Shown: positions 36,661 to 45,846, counted from the stretch's first letter. The stretch is DNA of 62,075 bases from an uncultured Roseburia sp. (GCA_947642555.1 CANRSX010000029.1:1-62075); one strand, 5' to 3'. Translations and numbers: made by a program. The notes: a model not told the origin generated them from the letters alone.

Positions 36661-37863
36661 TCACGCCATCCGGATCATGCCAAGCACACTGCCGAGCTTT
36701 TGTGCTTTTTTCTCATAGAGCTCCTCGCTCATGGACTCCGTCACAAACCCTGTCTCCCCGCTCACGCCTTCGGCGGTTACATACTCCACGCCGCCAAACA
36801 CTGCCTCCACGGCTTCTTTTGACGCAGCCGTGCGCACAAAAAACCGCTTTGACATCTTCTTATAATCGGTCAGCTCTAATTTCTTCGAGCTCCACTCCAC
36901 CGCGATATTCGTGTCCAGATGCTTCGCCATCTCCACGACGTCCGCCACGACCGCACTCGCGGTGGGGAGCTTTCCGGCCCCGCTTCCGTAAAACATCGCG
37001 TCCCCGAGCACATTTCCATGCACAAATACCGCGTTAAACACGTCGTTTACGCTGTAAAGCGGATGCGAGGGCAAAAGAAGATGCGGCGCCACCAGAGCCA
37101 CGTAGCCCTCCCCCTCCTTTTTGCTGACCGCGAGCAGCTTAATCGCACGGCCCATGGCCTTCGCATACCGGATATCGGTCGCGGTGATCCGTGTGATGCC
37201 CTCCGTATAGATATCCTCAAAATCCACCTGCTGCCCGCAGACCAGAGAGGTTAAAATCGCAATCTTCCGGCAGGCGTCGTACCCTTCGATATCCGCCGTG
37301 GGATCCTTTTCCGCGTATCCCTTCGCCTGGGCATCCCGCAGGACGTCGTCGAATTCGAGCCCTTCCTCCGTCATTTTTGTCATCATATAGTTCGTCGTCC
37401 CGTTGACGATCCCGGTGATCTCTTCGATCTCATCCGCCGTCAGACAGGAATTGAGCGAGCGGATAATCGGAATACCGCCGCCGACGCTCGCCTCAAACAT
37501 AAAATTCACGTTTTTTTCCTTCGCGACCGCGATCAGCTCCGCGCCCTTTGCCGCCACCAGCGCCTTGTTTGAGGTCGTGACATGCTTTCCCGCCTCTAAC
37601 ATCGCCCGGACAAACGTGTAGGCCGGCTCCACACCGCCCATCGTCTCCACAACGATCGACACCTCCGGATCCTCCGCGATCGTCCGATAGTCGTGCACCA
37701 GAAGCTTTTGTACCGGGTCCCCCGGGAAATCCCTTAAATCCAGCACGTACTTTAAGGAGATCTCATCCCCCGCACGCTTTGCAATACTGTGTTTGTTGAT
37801 CTCAAGCACTTCGGCCACACCGGAACCGATCGTCCCGTATCCCATCACCGCTATTTTTATCAT
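36661..37863 (-). CDS. hom: homoserine dehydrogenase
   Basis: 400 residues. N-terminal NAD(P) motif VMGYGTIGSGVAEVL, then VTTSNKALVAAKG, GIPIIRSLNSCL, and GIVNGTTNYMMTKM leading into the catalytic block EKDPTADIEGYDACRK. It reduces aspartate semialdehyde to homoserine. A regulatory ACT domain at the C-terminus is missing (the protein ends soon after the catalytic part), but an ACT protein is encoded just before it. 5 nt after that gene and 24 nt before the APGM gene, so all three form an operon. Confidence 0.95.
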   Translation of the reverse strand: MIKIAVMGYGTIGSGVAEVLEINKHSIAKRAGDEISLKYVLDLRDFPGDPVQKLLVHDYRTIAEDPEVSIVVETMGGVEPAYTFVRAMLEAGKHVTTSNKALVAAKGAELIAVAKEKNVNFMFEASVGGGIPIIRSLNSCLTADEIEEITGIVNGTTNYMMTKMTEEGLEFDDVLRDAQAKGYAEKDPTADIEGYDACRKIAILTSLVCGQQVDFEDIYTEGITRITATDIRYAKAMGRAIKLLAVSKKEGEGYVALVAPHLLLPSHPLYSVNDVFNAVFVHGNVLGDAMFYGSGAGKLPTASAVVADVVEMAKHLDTNIAVEWSSKKLELTDYKKMSKRFFVRTAASKEAVEAVFGGVEYVTAEGVSGETGFVTESMSEELYEKKAQKLGSVLGMIRMA

Positions 37864-37868
37864 ATCTT

Positions 37869-38318
37869 TTACAATTCCTCCATTCCAAGAATCTTCACGT
37901 AATGAATCCCCGTCTGCTCCTCGATATGCTTTACCATTTCCGTCATATCGCCGGTCTGCGGCAGCACATCCACAGAAAGCGTCAGAGACGCAATCCCGTT
38001 GATCGGGATGCTCTGATGAATCGTCAGGATATTTGCATGAAACTCCGCCACTGTTTTCAACACCACAGACAGCAGACCGGGCTCGTCGTCTAACTGGATC
38101 ACCATTGTGATCGTCTTGCCCTTCGCCGTCTCATGAAACGGAAAAATATCATCCTTATATTTATAAAAAGAGCTCCGGCTGATCCCGACATACTCCGTCG
38201 CCTCCTGCACCGAATCCATCCGCTTCGAATCCAGCAGACGTTTCGCCTCCACAACCCGAAGCAGCACCTCCGGCACTGCCTTTTCCTTTAACACATAATA
38301 CTGACCCTTTTCCTGCAT
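37869..38318 (-). CDS. ACT domain protein (PheB/UPF0735 type)
   Basis: 149 residues from the ATG at 38318 (GAGGAAG 10 nt ahead); the open frame upstream has no support. N-terminus YYVLKEKAVPEVLLRVVEAKRLL, an HTH-like segment SVQEATEYVGISRSSFYKYKD, then the ACT domain from about 70 (GLLSVVLKTVAEFHANILTI). Such proteins sit before hom in many Clostridia and may provide amino-acid feedback or transcription control. The effector is not known. Confidence 0.85.
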   Translation of the reverse strand: MQEKGQYYVLKEKAVPEVLLRVVEAKRLLDSKRMDSVQEATEYVGISRSSFYKYKDDIFPFHETAKGKTITMVIQLDDEPGLLSVVLKTVAEFHANILTIHQSIPINGIASLTLSVDVLPQTGDMTEMVKHIEEQTGIHYVKILGMEEL

Positions 38319-38493
38319 GATATTCTGCTTCCTCTTTTCCTCTGTCCGACGTCCTCCGGGAATCTTTCCCACGCTGACAGCTGTCCTCACCTGAAAGATC
38401 ATAACACAAAGAGGCTGCCACCGCAACCTCTTTTCCAAAACTCAGATACATCGAACTTCCATCCATCCGGCCGCAGATTGCCGGGCACCGTCG

Positions 38494-39387
38494 TCAGAGC
38501 GATCGGCTTCCTCCGCCATGTGTCCTCCCGCTGCTGCTGGTATGCGTGCTGCTGCGCCCCGTGTCTGCGGAGGAACGCGTGCTTCTGCTGCTACTGCTGC
38601 TGTCACTGTCATCGCCGCTCGTATACGAGCTGGTCTGAATCCGACGCTGTGTCGTTGACTCACTCTCGAATTTGTCCTCTCTTACCCGGAGGCTCATCCT
38701 CCCGTTATGCCTGATATTGTACTCATAAGGGCGGTAAGAGGAATGATATTTCGCCTTTACCATAATATAAAAAATCACTCCGACAAGAATCGCAACCAGA
38801 AGAGCCGTAAAAAATTCTCCGGCCGTCAGAGCATGATACCGCGACGTCCTCCCGGTCTGCGTATCATAATTGTACTGACTCCGCGGAATCCCGGCGTTAT
38901 AATAAGCCGATACCGCCCCCAGCATGGCAATAAAACACTGACCGTAGCGCTCTTTACTGACATATGTATATCCTTTATCCAGCATCAGCTCAATCCGCTG
39001 GTCTGTCAGATAGCGGATCGCCTCCCCGCAGGTGGAGACCGTGATCTCACGGTGATCCATATCGATCAGCAGCGTCACGCCGTCCTCCTCGTCCGGGGAA
39101 TGCAGGTCAAAAAAATCATCCGCATAGGCCGTCGTCGATTTACCCTCAGCGTCATCTGTCGTGACCGCAAAGACCCTCCATCCGGATTTCTCCTCAAACC
39201 TGTCAATATCTTCCTGCAGATCGGCGATCTCTTCCTCCGACAGCAGTCCGGCCATATCATACACCCGCTCCGCTGAATCCGGATCGGATCCCTTTTCGCC
39301 CGCTTTCTGGGCAGCCAGAACGGCAGTGCTCTGCACCAGCAGCACAGCCAGCAGCAGAAGCAGCATTCCCCTGATTTTTTTCCTCAT
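38494..39387 (-). CDS. TPM-domain membrane protein, copy 2
   Basis: 297 residues. Signal peptide MRKKIRGMLLLLLAVLLV, the extracytoplasmic TPM domain (about 40-175; VYDMAGLLSEEEIADLQED, WRVFAVTTDDAEGKSTTAYADDFFD, VTLLIDMDHREITVSTCG), a membrane helix around 200 (LLVAILVGVIFYIMV), and a Ser/Thr/Arg-rich tail ending in GGGSRSL. Start overlaps the zinc-ribbon gene by 4 nt. It is a paralogue of the gene at 40487-41320. TPM proteins are thought to act in membrane or photosystem maintenance; the bacterial role is uncertain. Confidence 0.82.
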   Translation of the reverse strand: MRKKIRGMLLLLLAVLLVQSTAVLAAQKAGEKGSDPDSAERVYDMAGLLSEEEIADLQEDIDRFEEKSGWRVFAVTTDDAEGKSTTAYADDFFDLHSPDEEDGVTLLIDMDHREITVSTCGEAIRYLTDQRIELMLDKGYTYVSKERYGQCFIAMLGAVSAYYNAGIPRSQYNYDTQTGRTSRYHALTAGEFFTALLVAILVGVIFYIMVKAKYHSSYRPYEYNIRHNGRMSLRVREDKFESESTTQRRIQTSSYTSGDDSDSSSSSRSTRSSADTGRSSTHTSSSGRTHGGGSRSL

Positions 39388-40469
39388 AAGAAATACCCCC
39401 AGAACATTCCCGCAAGAAGCACGACAAAGGAAATCAGTCCGCTGACGACAGCCAGCCTGCGCCGATCCAGCGGCAGATCCCCGCAGGTACTGCCCGTCTG
39501 CCCGTTTACGGTATAATAATAGACGCCCCCGTCCTTTGCCGTATAGGTGATCGTCCACACCGGAAGCAGCACATAGGCCATGTCCTCCTCCTTTACGCGG
39601 TAGTCCTCCTGCCGCACGGAGACAGAATCATATCCGCTGACCGAGCTTCTGATCATTTCCTTCGCGCAGTCACGCGTCCTTCTCTGCATGTTCCTCAAAA
39701 GATCCGCCTTGCCGATATCCCTGCACTCCGCCGCAAACCCGGAGAGATATCCCATATGAAATTCCTTCGCCCTGTCAAATTCAAAGGGCATCACCCCGCC
39801 CAGCAGATTCGCGCTTATCTTTGAGAGCGCATTTTCCGGCAGGTTCTCAAACGAGATATCCCCCTCGCGCCGAAATGTATAATATTTCCTCTGACGGTAC
39901 TCCGTATTGCCCGACGTCCAGGTGGAAAAACGGTCCGCCTTCCCCCGCGCCTCGCTCTGAAACCTGACGCTGTAAAGCCAGTAAGGAAAATAGATGCCCC
40001 TCATATTTTCTTCTATATTTTTGTCGTCAAAAAACTGCCGCGGGACAAACCGTCTTTTCCCCACAAACTCGAGGAACCGTTCTTTTGCCTCCGCCTTTGT
40101 CACCTCAAAGGGGATAATCCGGTTCGGGAGCAGGTCGCCGGAAAGCCTTCCCCCAATGACCACCGCATTATGACAGTAATAGCAGGTCGTCGCTGCCGTC
40201 GTGTGATCCGTCATGATCTGCGCTCCGCAGGACGGGCAGGTATAGACGTCCGCATTTCCGCCGCCGTCCTGCTCCCGGCCCTGATTCCCGGCCTCAGGCT
40301 CTTTCTGTGCCTGCTCCATGACCTTGGGCTTTTCCTGCGCCTGCTCCATGGCCTCTAACTCTTTCTGTGAAAAAAGAGAACGGCAGTACTCGCACTGATA
40401 CGCCTGGGTCTGCGGATCAAAATGCAGCCCGCCGTCACAATTGGGACATTTTAAACTGACAACCGCCAT
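39384..40469 (-). CDS. zinc-ribbon membrane-associated protein, copy 2
   Basis: 361 residues. Two zinc ribbons at the N-terminus (CPNCDGGL with CEYC, then CPSCGAQI with CYYC), a central domain of about 230 residues (RRFVPRQFFDDKNIEENMRGIYFPYWLY), and one C-terminal membrane helix (VSGLISFVVLLAGMFWGYF). Orthologues are annotated TFIIB-type zinc ribbon protein. It overlaps the TPM gene that follows. The pair duplicates 40487-42438. Function unknown; tail-anchored with domains facing the cytosol is the likely topology. Confidence 0.8.
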   Translation of the reverse strand: MAVVSLKCPNCDGGLHFDPQTQAYQCEYCRSLFSQKELEAMEQAQEKPKVMEQAQKEPEAGNQGREQDGGGNADVYTCPSCGAQIMTDHTTAATTCYYCHNAVVIGGRLSGDLLPNRIIPFEVTKAEAKERFLEFVGKRRFVPRQFFDDKNIEENMRGIYFPYWLYSVRFQSEARGKADRFSTWTSGNTEYRQRKYYTFRREGDISFENLPENALSKISANLLGGVMPFEFDRAKEFHMGYLSGFAAECRDIGKADLLRNMQRRTRDCAKEMIRSSVSGYDSVSVRQEDYRVKEEDMAYVLLPVWTITYTAKDGGVYYYTVNGQTGSTCGDLPLDRRRLAVVSGLISFVVLLAGMFWGYFL

Positions 40470-40486
40470 CGGTACCTCCTGCGCTG

Positions 40487-41320
40487 TTAAAAGCTTCTTC
40501 CGCCGCCTCCGTGACTGCGGCCGCTGCTGCTCGTGTGCGTACTGCTGCGCCCCGCGCTGCTGTGCCCGCCGCCCCCCGACGTCTCCTTCGGGATCCGCCG
40601 GTGCGTAAGCGTCTGATTGACAAACCGGTCCTCCCGCACCCGAAGGTCAAGGCGTCCGTTCCCACGGAAATCATAGTGGAAGGTCGGCGATTTTAACCGG
40701 TATTTTCCCACCACGGAAAGCCATACGATCACGCTGCACACAATGCCAAGCGCCAGCGCAACCAAAAATTCTACAAGTGTAATGCTCCGGTAGCGGGAAA
40801 CCTTTCCGGTCTCGGTATCATAATTATACTGACCGTTCGGAATCCCGTCCTCATAATACCGCTTCACACCGTCCAGCATCGTGGCCAGGCAGGCCTTGTA
40901 TTCCCCGTCGCTGATATCCCCGTACGCGTCGTCTAAGATCCGGTCGATCCTCTCATCCGTCAGATAGCGGATGGCGATCCCGCAGGTGGAGATGTAGATC
41001 TGCCGGTTGTCCATATCAATGACTATCGCCACACCGTCCTCCTGATCCGGCGAATGTTCGTCAAAAAAATCGTCCGCAAACGCCATCGTCGACTTCCCGC
41101 CGGTATCCGATGTCGTCACCGCAAAGACATTCCATCCGCTCACATCCGTAAACGAAGCGATCTGCTCCGTGAGATCATCCCGCTCGCCCTGCGTTAAAAG
41201 CCCGGCATCGTCATATACCGTCTGACCGCCCGCATCCTCCTGCGCCGCGCAGACACTGACGCTGGCAAAGACAAACATCAGTAAAAATGTCAGGAGAAGC
41301 GTCCTGATTCCTCTTCTCAT
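40487..41320 (-). CDS. TPM-domain membrane protein, copy 1
   Basis: 277 residues. Same layout as its paralogue: signal peptide GIRTLLLTFLLMFVFASVSVCA, TPM domain (QTVYDDAGLLTQGERDDLT, WNVFAVTTSDTGGKSTMAFADDF, VAIVIDMDNRQIYISTCG), a helix around 190-210, and a Ser/Gly-rich end (GGGGRSF). It overlaps the zinc-ribbon gene by 4 nt. Divergence from copy 2 is considerable, so the duplication is old. Confidence 0.82.
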   Translation of the reverse strand: MRRGIRTLLLTFLLMFVFASVSVCAAQEDAGGQTVYDDAGLLTQGERDDLTEQIASFTDVSGWNVFAVTTSDTGGKSTMAFADDFFDEHSPDQEDGVAIVIDMDNRQIYISTCGIAIRYLTDERIDRILDDAYGDISDGEYKACLATMLDGVKRYYEDGIPNGQYNYDTETGKVSRYRSITLVEFLVALALGIVCSVIVWLSVVGKYRLKSPTFHYDFRGNGRLDLRVREDRFVNQTLTHRRIPKETSGGGGHSSAGRSSTHTSSSGRSHGGGGRSF

Positions 41321-42438
41321 ATGAAAAATCCTCCGATCAGTCCCAGCATCAGCGCCAGAAGTCCGGCCAGCCCGCTGGTGAGCGCCAGCTTTTTCCGATC
41401 CACCGGAAGCTCGCCGCAGACCCGCCCGTTCTGCCCGTTCATGGAATAATAATAAACCTTACCGTTTCTCCCGCGATATGTAATCGTCCACACCGGAAGC
41501 AGCACATAGGACCAGCCCTCCCGCTTCGGGCGGAAATCGGACCGCTGCATCGTGACGGAGTTAAAACCTGTGACCGTGTCGCGCATCAGCTTCTGCGCGC
41601 TCTCACGCATCTCGCTCTGCATTTTCGCCGCCACCTCCGTCTGACGGATGTCCCGGCATTCCGCCAGAAAGCCGGACAGATAGCCCATATGAAACTCCTT
41701 CATCCGGTGAAAATCATAGGGAAGCACCCCTGCCGCCAGCTTTGCGTTCGCCTTGCGCAGCGCATTCTCCGGCAGATTTTTAAGAGAGATATCCCCCTCG
41801 CGCCGGATGGCATAGTGCTTTGTCTCCGTATACTCGACATCCCCGGTGCGCCACACGCGGATATTGCGCGCGGTACCGTCCATCCTCCCCTCCAGCTCCA
41901 CATCGTAAAGCCAGTACGGGAAATAGACGCCGGAGAGACGCTCGATCTGTTTCTTATCAAAAAAAGCCCGCGGTACAAACCTCTTCGTCGAAACATAGTC
42001 GAGGAACTTTTTCTCCGCGTCCTGGCGCGTCACCTCAAACGGAATCACCCGGTTCGGTAAAAGCTCCCCGGAAAGGCGCCCTCCGATCACCACCGGATTG
42101 TGGCAGTAATAGCAGAAGGTCGCCGCCGTCGTCTGATCCGTGATGATCTCGGCCCCGCAGGACGGGCAGGTATAGATCACCGCCTCCTCCTGCGCCGCCT
42201 CACTGCCGGCTCTGTCCGACGCGCTGCCGGCAGCATCGCGCATTCCCGATGCGTCCTTTTTCTCCCCGCCGGACTGATCCGGCGTGCCGCTTTTGTCCGA
42301 CGCGGCGGCCGGCTTCATCGCCTCCAGCTCCGCCTGGGAGAAAAGGGACATGCAGTACTCGCATTTATACTTCTGGGTGGACGGATCGAAGATCAGCTCT
42401 CCGTCACAGTTCGGGCATTTAAAACTGATAACCGCCAT
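41317..42438 (-). CDS. zinc-ribbon membrane-associated protein, copy 1
   Basis: 373 residues from the ATG at 42438 (AGGAGAG 4 nt ahead); an earlier in-frame start at 42468 is less likely because it would run into the SPFH gene. CPNCDGEL plus CEYC, then CPSCGAEI plus CYYC are two zinc ribbons. They are separated by a Ser/Asp/Gly linker, longer than in copy 2. The core FVPRAFFDKKQIERLSGVYFPYWLYDV and the C-terminal helix (LAGLLALMLGLIGGFF) are conserved between copies. Confidence 0.8.
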   Translation of the reverse strand: MAVISFKCPNCDGELIFDPSTQKYKCEYCMSLFSQAELEAMKPAAASDKSGTPDQSGGEKKDASGMRDAAGSASDRAGSEAAQEEAVIYTCPSCGAEIITDQTTAATFCYYCHNPVVIGGRLSGELLPNRVIPFEVTRQDAEKKFLDYVSTKRFVPRAFFDKKQIERLSGVYFPYWLYDVELEGRMDGTARNIRVWRTGDVEYTETKHYAIRREGDISLKNLPENALRKANAKLAAGVLPYDFHRMKEFHMGYLSGFLAECRDIRQTEVAAKMQSEMRESAQKLMRDTVTGFNSVTMQRSDFRPKREGWSYVLLPVWTITYRGRNGKVYYYSMNGQNGRVCGELPVDRKKLALTSGLAGLLALMLGLIGGFFI

Positions 42439-42446
42439 GTCTCTCC

Positions 42447-43784
42447 TCATTTCTGCGGTTTTCCGCACTCACTGCAGAATTTCCCGGTATTCACCGCCCC
42501 GCACTCACATGTCCACTCCGCCTTCGGCGCAGGCTTCCCGCAGTTGCTGCAGAATTTTCCGGTGTTTACCTCCCCGCACTCGCACGTCCACTCCGCTTTT
42601 GCCGCGGGCGCCGGTTTTCCGCACTCGCTGCAGAACTTCCCGGTATTCACCGTCCCGCACCCGCACGTCCATCCGCCCGCCGCGCCGGCCTGCTGCTGCG
42701 TTCCCGCTGCACCGGCCTGCTGCATTCCTGCCGCTCCCGCAGCCGTCATCCCCGGGTTCATGCCGTTCATGGCCTGCTGCTGGTTCATGCCGCCCATATC
42801 GTTCGGCGTCTGCAGGGAGCCCAGCCCCGAGAGCGTGCCGTTTAAGGTATTCATGCCCATCCCGACGCCCATAAAGGCATTCATCGCGCCGCCCGCATTC
42901 GATCCTGCATCGCGGATTCCCTGGGTGACATTCTTTACCGCCATGCCGCGCAGGACGTTAAAGTCCGTGCCGAGCATCGCGCCCTCGTTGCGCATGTTGA
43001 TTAACTTCTGGGATTCCTCGTCATAGGAGACGCTCGCGATTCCCACCGCCTGGATCTCCATGCCGCGCAGCTGGTTCCACTCCTCGTCAAGCACATCCGC
43101 CATATACTTTCCGAGCTCCCTGGCCTTTGAGGCCACATAGGAGATCCTCGTCCCGTCCGCGGACATCTGATTGATCGACGAGCTTAACGCCTCTAAAAAT
43201 TCCGACATGTACTGGTCATTGATCGACTCGATCTCCACCCGGTCGCGGTTTCTCGGAATCACCTCCGCGTAAAACTGGAGCGGGTTTGTGATCTTCACCG
43301 AGTAGGTCCCGTGCGCGCGCAGGAAAAGCTCGGCGTTATAAAAGCTGTCAAAATAATTGATCGGGTTGCGGGTTCCGAATTTGATCCCCTTGATCTCCTG
43401 GAGGTTGACAAAAAACACCTTCTGGAGCGTCGGCGTCTGCCCGCCGTATTTGATACGGTTAAACGCCTCTTTTAACGTATCGCCGAACTGGCCGTTAAAC
43501 AGCGAGGGCATGGAGGAATTATCCACCTTATAATACCCCGGCTCCGCCGTGTAGTCGACGACCTTTCCGCCGTCCACCAGCATCATAAACTGATTGTCAT
43601 AGACATGGATGATCGAGCCGTTGCTGACCGTATCGTTTGTGCCCTTCACGTTCTGACCTCTGCGGATCAGCGTCCCGCTTGTAAATACGGTGCGCTCCCC
43701 CATGTCGTCTGCCTCATAAACCTCCAGCCACTGATCGGCAAAGCCGCCGGCTGTCGCCTGTCCCAATGCGCGTATAATTCCCAT
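42447..43784 (-). CDS. SPFH-domain protein with three C-terminal zinc ribbons
   Basis: 445 residues. The N-terminal 270 residues form an SPFH (band 7-like) core of the virion-core-protein/YdjI type: SGTLIRRGQN, FFVNLQEIKGIKFGTRNPINYFDS, and LRAHGTYSVKITNP. A Gly/Met/Ala/Gln-rich linker follows (about 285-375). The end has three near-identical zinc ribbons of pattern WTCxCGxVNTGKFCSxCGKP. No membrane helix. It may assemble on the membrane with the neighbouring proteins. 8 nt precede the zinc-ribbon gene. Confidence 0.85.
   Translation of the reverse strand: MGIIRALGQATAGGFADQWLEVYEADDMGERTVFTSGTLIRRGQNVKGTNDTVSNGSIIHVYDNQFMMLVDGGKVVDYTAEPGYYKVDNSSMPSLFNGQFGDTLKEAFNRIKYGGQTPTLQKVFFVNLQEIKGIKFGTRNPINYFDSFYNAELFLRAHGTYSVKITNPLQFYAEVIPRNRDRVEIESINDQYMSEFLEALSSSINQMSADGTRISYVASKARELGKYMADVLDEEWNQLRGMEIQAVGIASVSYDEESQKLINMRNEGAMLGTDFNVLRGMAVKNVTQGIRDAGSNAGGAMNAFMGVGMGMNTLNGTLSGLGSLQTPNDMGGMNQQQAMNGMNPGMTAAGAAGMQQAGAAGTQQQAGAAGGWTCGCGTVNTGKFCSECGKPAPAAKAEWTCECGEVNTGKFCSNCGKPAPKAEWTCECGAVNTGKFCSECGKPQK
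42459..42675 (-). repeat. triplicated zinc-ribbon coding unit
   Basis: Three copies of about 60 nt (near 42459-42520, 42532-42594 and 42613-42675), each encoding one CxC...CxxC ribbon at the end of the SPFH gene, separated by short Pro/Ala linkers. They remain alike at nucleotide level, so copy number may vary between strains. Confidence 0.75.
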
Positions 43785-43805
43785 GGCGCTCCTCCTTATG
43801 ATTCT

Positions 43806-44588
43806 TTAAATCCGGTGATAATCCACCTCATAATACCGGTGAAAGGTCCACACCTTCCGATTGACCGGCGTGACCGCCAGCCCGCAGTATTCACATTTCA
43901 TCGCACCGAGGCTGGTAATGGGCGCCCCGCAGTTCGGGCAGGTCGTGCCAGTCGCATTTCCGGCCCCTGTCTGCTTCTCATCCTGTATGTATACCAGCTC
44001 CGTGTTATATTTCGTCTGCTGCTTTCTCTCCTTCTCACCCTCCGTGACGGTTCCGTTCTGTTCTTTGTAATGAATATGTTCCACCGCGCTCTGAAAGGTG
44101 ATCGTGCAGGTTCCGTTCTTTTTCTGATAATTCGCAATCTCGGTCTGGTGAATCCGAACCCCGGCATAGACCTCCTTCACCCCGGCCGCCCGGTTGTCCG
44201 CGATCTGATCTTCCACCTGGCGCTTTAATGCTTCCCCGGCGCCGGTCGTCTCGCCGGCGCTGCCTGTGAGACGGCCGGCGCTGCCTGCCGTCACCGCGGC
44301 AAACGCGGCGATAAGCAGGTTCTCCGCCAGCTTTCGGAATTCCTCCAGATTAAAGTCCGGGAAATCCTTTGCGATCTGCGGCGCAAAGATCCGGGTCATC
44401 GCAGAGACGGACTTCGGTGTCTCCGCCAGCACATCCGCCTGACGGCTGATCCCCTCCGCAAGCGACTTCGTACCGAAGGCGGCCATGGACACCTGCTCGA
44501 TCTTATGCTTTATCACAAGGTATCCCGCAAAACCGCCGCCAAGCAGTACTGCCGCAACGATCAGACCCACGGCCCATCCGTTACTCAT
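43806..44588 (-). CDS. membrane-anchored Tim44-like domain protein with zinc ribbon
   Basis: 260 residues. Residues 5-28 form one membrane helix (WAVGLIVAAVLLGGGFAGYLVI). The region RIFAPQIAKDFPDFNLEEFRKLAENLLIAAF resembles Tim44-like domains, and the rest (to 205) is a cystatin-like fold. A zinc ribbon near the end (CPNCGAPI, CEYCG) precedes KVWTFHRYYEVDYHRI. It overlaps prfB by 8 nt but probably belongs with the SPFH/TPM cluster that follows. Function unknown. Confidence 0.7.
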   Translation of the reverse strand: MSNGWAVGLIVAAVLLGGGFAGYLVIKHKIEQVSMAAFGTKSLAEGISRQADVLAETPKSVSAMTRIFAPQIAKDFPDFNLEEFRKLAENLLIAAFAAVTAGSAGRLTGSAGETTGAGEALKRQVEDQIADNRAAGVKEVYAGVRIHQTEIANYQKKNGTCTITFQSAVEHIHYKEQNGTVTEGEKERKQQTKYNTELVYIQDEKQTGAGNATGTTCPNCGAPITSLGAMKCEYCGLAVTPVNRKVWTFHRYYEVDYHRI

Positions 44589-45718
44589 CGTCTCCCCCGA
44601 CGCCCTTCGGACATCCTAAGGAGAGCCATTTTAAATATCCGTTCATAAACAGGTCAATCTTTCCATCCATCACACTGTCCACATTTCCCGTCTCCACCCC
44701 GGTCCTGTGATCCTTCACCATAGTGTAGGGCTGCATGACATAGGAACGGATCTGATTGCCCCAGCCGATCTCCGTCACCTCGCCGCGGATCCCGGCCGCC
44801 TTCTCGGCATTCTCCTGCTGCTTTAACAGATAGAGCTTTGCCTTTAACATCTGCATCGCCTTATCCTTGTTCTGGAACTGGGAGCGCTCGTTCTGACACT
44901 GCACGACGATTCCTGTGGGCAGATGCGTGATACGGATCGCGGAGGAAGTCTTGTTGATGTGCTGTCCCCCGGCGCCGCTCGAGCGGTAGGTATCGATCCG
45001 GATATCGTCGTCATTGATCTCGATGTCAAGATCCTCCTCGATATCCGGCATGACGTCGCAGGACACAAAAGACGTCTGTCGTTTTCCAGCCGCGTTAAAC
45101 GGCGAGATGCGCACCAGCCGGTGCACGCCCTTCTCGGATTTCAGATAACCGTAGGCGTTCTCCCCGTTGACCTGGAAGGTCACGGACTTAATGCCTGCTT
45201 CCTCCCCGTCCAGAGAGTCGAGCACCTCCACGGAATAACCCCGGTCAGCCGCCCACCGCGTAAACATGCGGTAGAGCATTGCCGCCCAGTCGCAGGATTC
45301 CGTGCCGCCCGCCCCGGCGTGTAAGGATACGATCGCATTATCCGAATCGTACTCGCCGGAGAGCAGGGTCTTCACCCGGATCCCCTCGTAGGTCGCCTCA
45401 AATTCTGCCAGAGTCTCCTCAATCTCCGGGATCAGCGACGCGTCATTTTCCTCATAGCCCATCTCAAGAAGCGTCTCGATATCCTCGAACTGCGTCTTTA
45501 AAGCCGCATAGGTCGCCACGTCGTCCTTCATGCTCTTTAATTCTTTCATTTTCTTCTGAGACGCCTCCGGATCCTCCCAGAAATCCGGCGCCTCCATTTC
45601 CCGCTCTAACTCCTGGATTCGCTGCTCTTTTCTTACCAGGTCAAAGTGAATCCCTCACTTCCCGCAGCGGATCCCTGTAAGAATTCAGGGTTACCTTGAA
45701 TTGATCAAGTTCTACCAC
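44581..45718 (-). CDS. prfB: peptide chain release factor 2, with programmed +1 frameshift
   Basis: 378 residues after frameshift. It begins at the GTG at 45718 with AGAGGTG ahead. The first 25 codons end in CTT-TGA-C with the in-frame stop at 45641-45643; an upstream AGGGAT acts as the SD-like element. A +1 shift continues at 45642 into the main frame. The catalytic SSGAGGQHINKTSSA (GGQ) and the stop-recognition SPF (RISPFNAAGKRQ) are present. It releases peptides at UGA and UAA, and scarce RF2 favours shifting, so it autoregulates. Annotating only the downstream ATG at 45597 would miss the first 40 residues. Confidence 0.96.
45641..45655 (-). promoter_or_regulatory. programmed frameshift site of prfB
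   Basis: Minus strand AGG-GAT-TCA-CTT-TGA-C: slippery CTT, UGA followed by C (a weak stop context), and an SD-like AGGGA a few nucleotides before it. This is the conserved RF2 arrangement. Confidence 0.93.
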
Positions 45719-45815
45719 AGTATCACCTCTTTCTTTTTCTAAGACTCATGTTGTTTTGTAGAAACTTTCATATCTATTTTAAAGGAAAATCTGACATAAC
45801 GCAACCATTTAAAAC

Positions 45816-45846
45816 AGTTCAGCCATACTTCACAAAATGGGCGCAT
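45816..45846. repeat. half copy of the dispersed repeat seen at 31491
   Basis: AGTTCAGCCAT followed by CAAAATGGGCG and AT, matching the left part of the MITE-like element with a few mismatches. It ends at the vanZ-like stop codon, within the gap before prfB. Confidence 0.5.

Noticed and set aside
42100..43026. 308-codon plus-strand frame
   Set aside because: It crosses two well supported minus-strand genes (zinc ribbon and SPFH) and mirrors the zinc-ribbon repeat.
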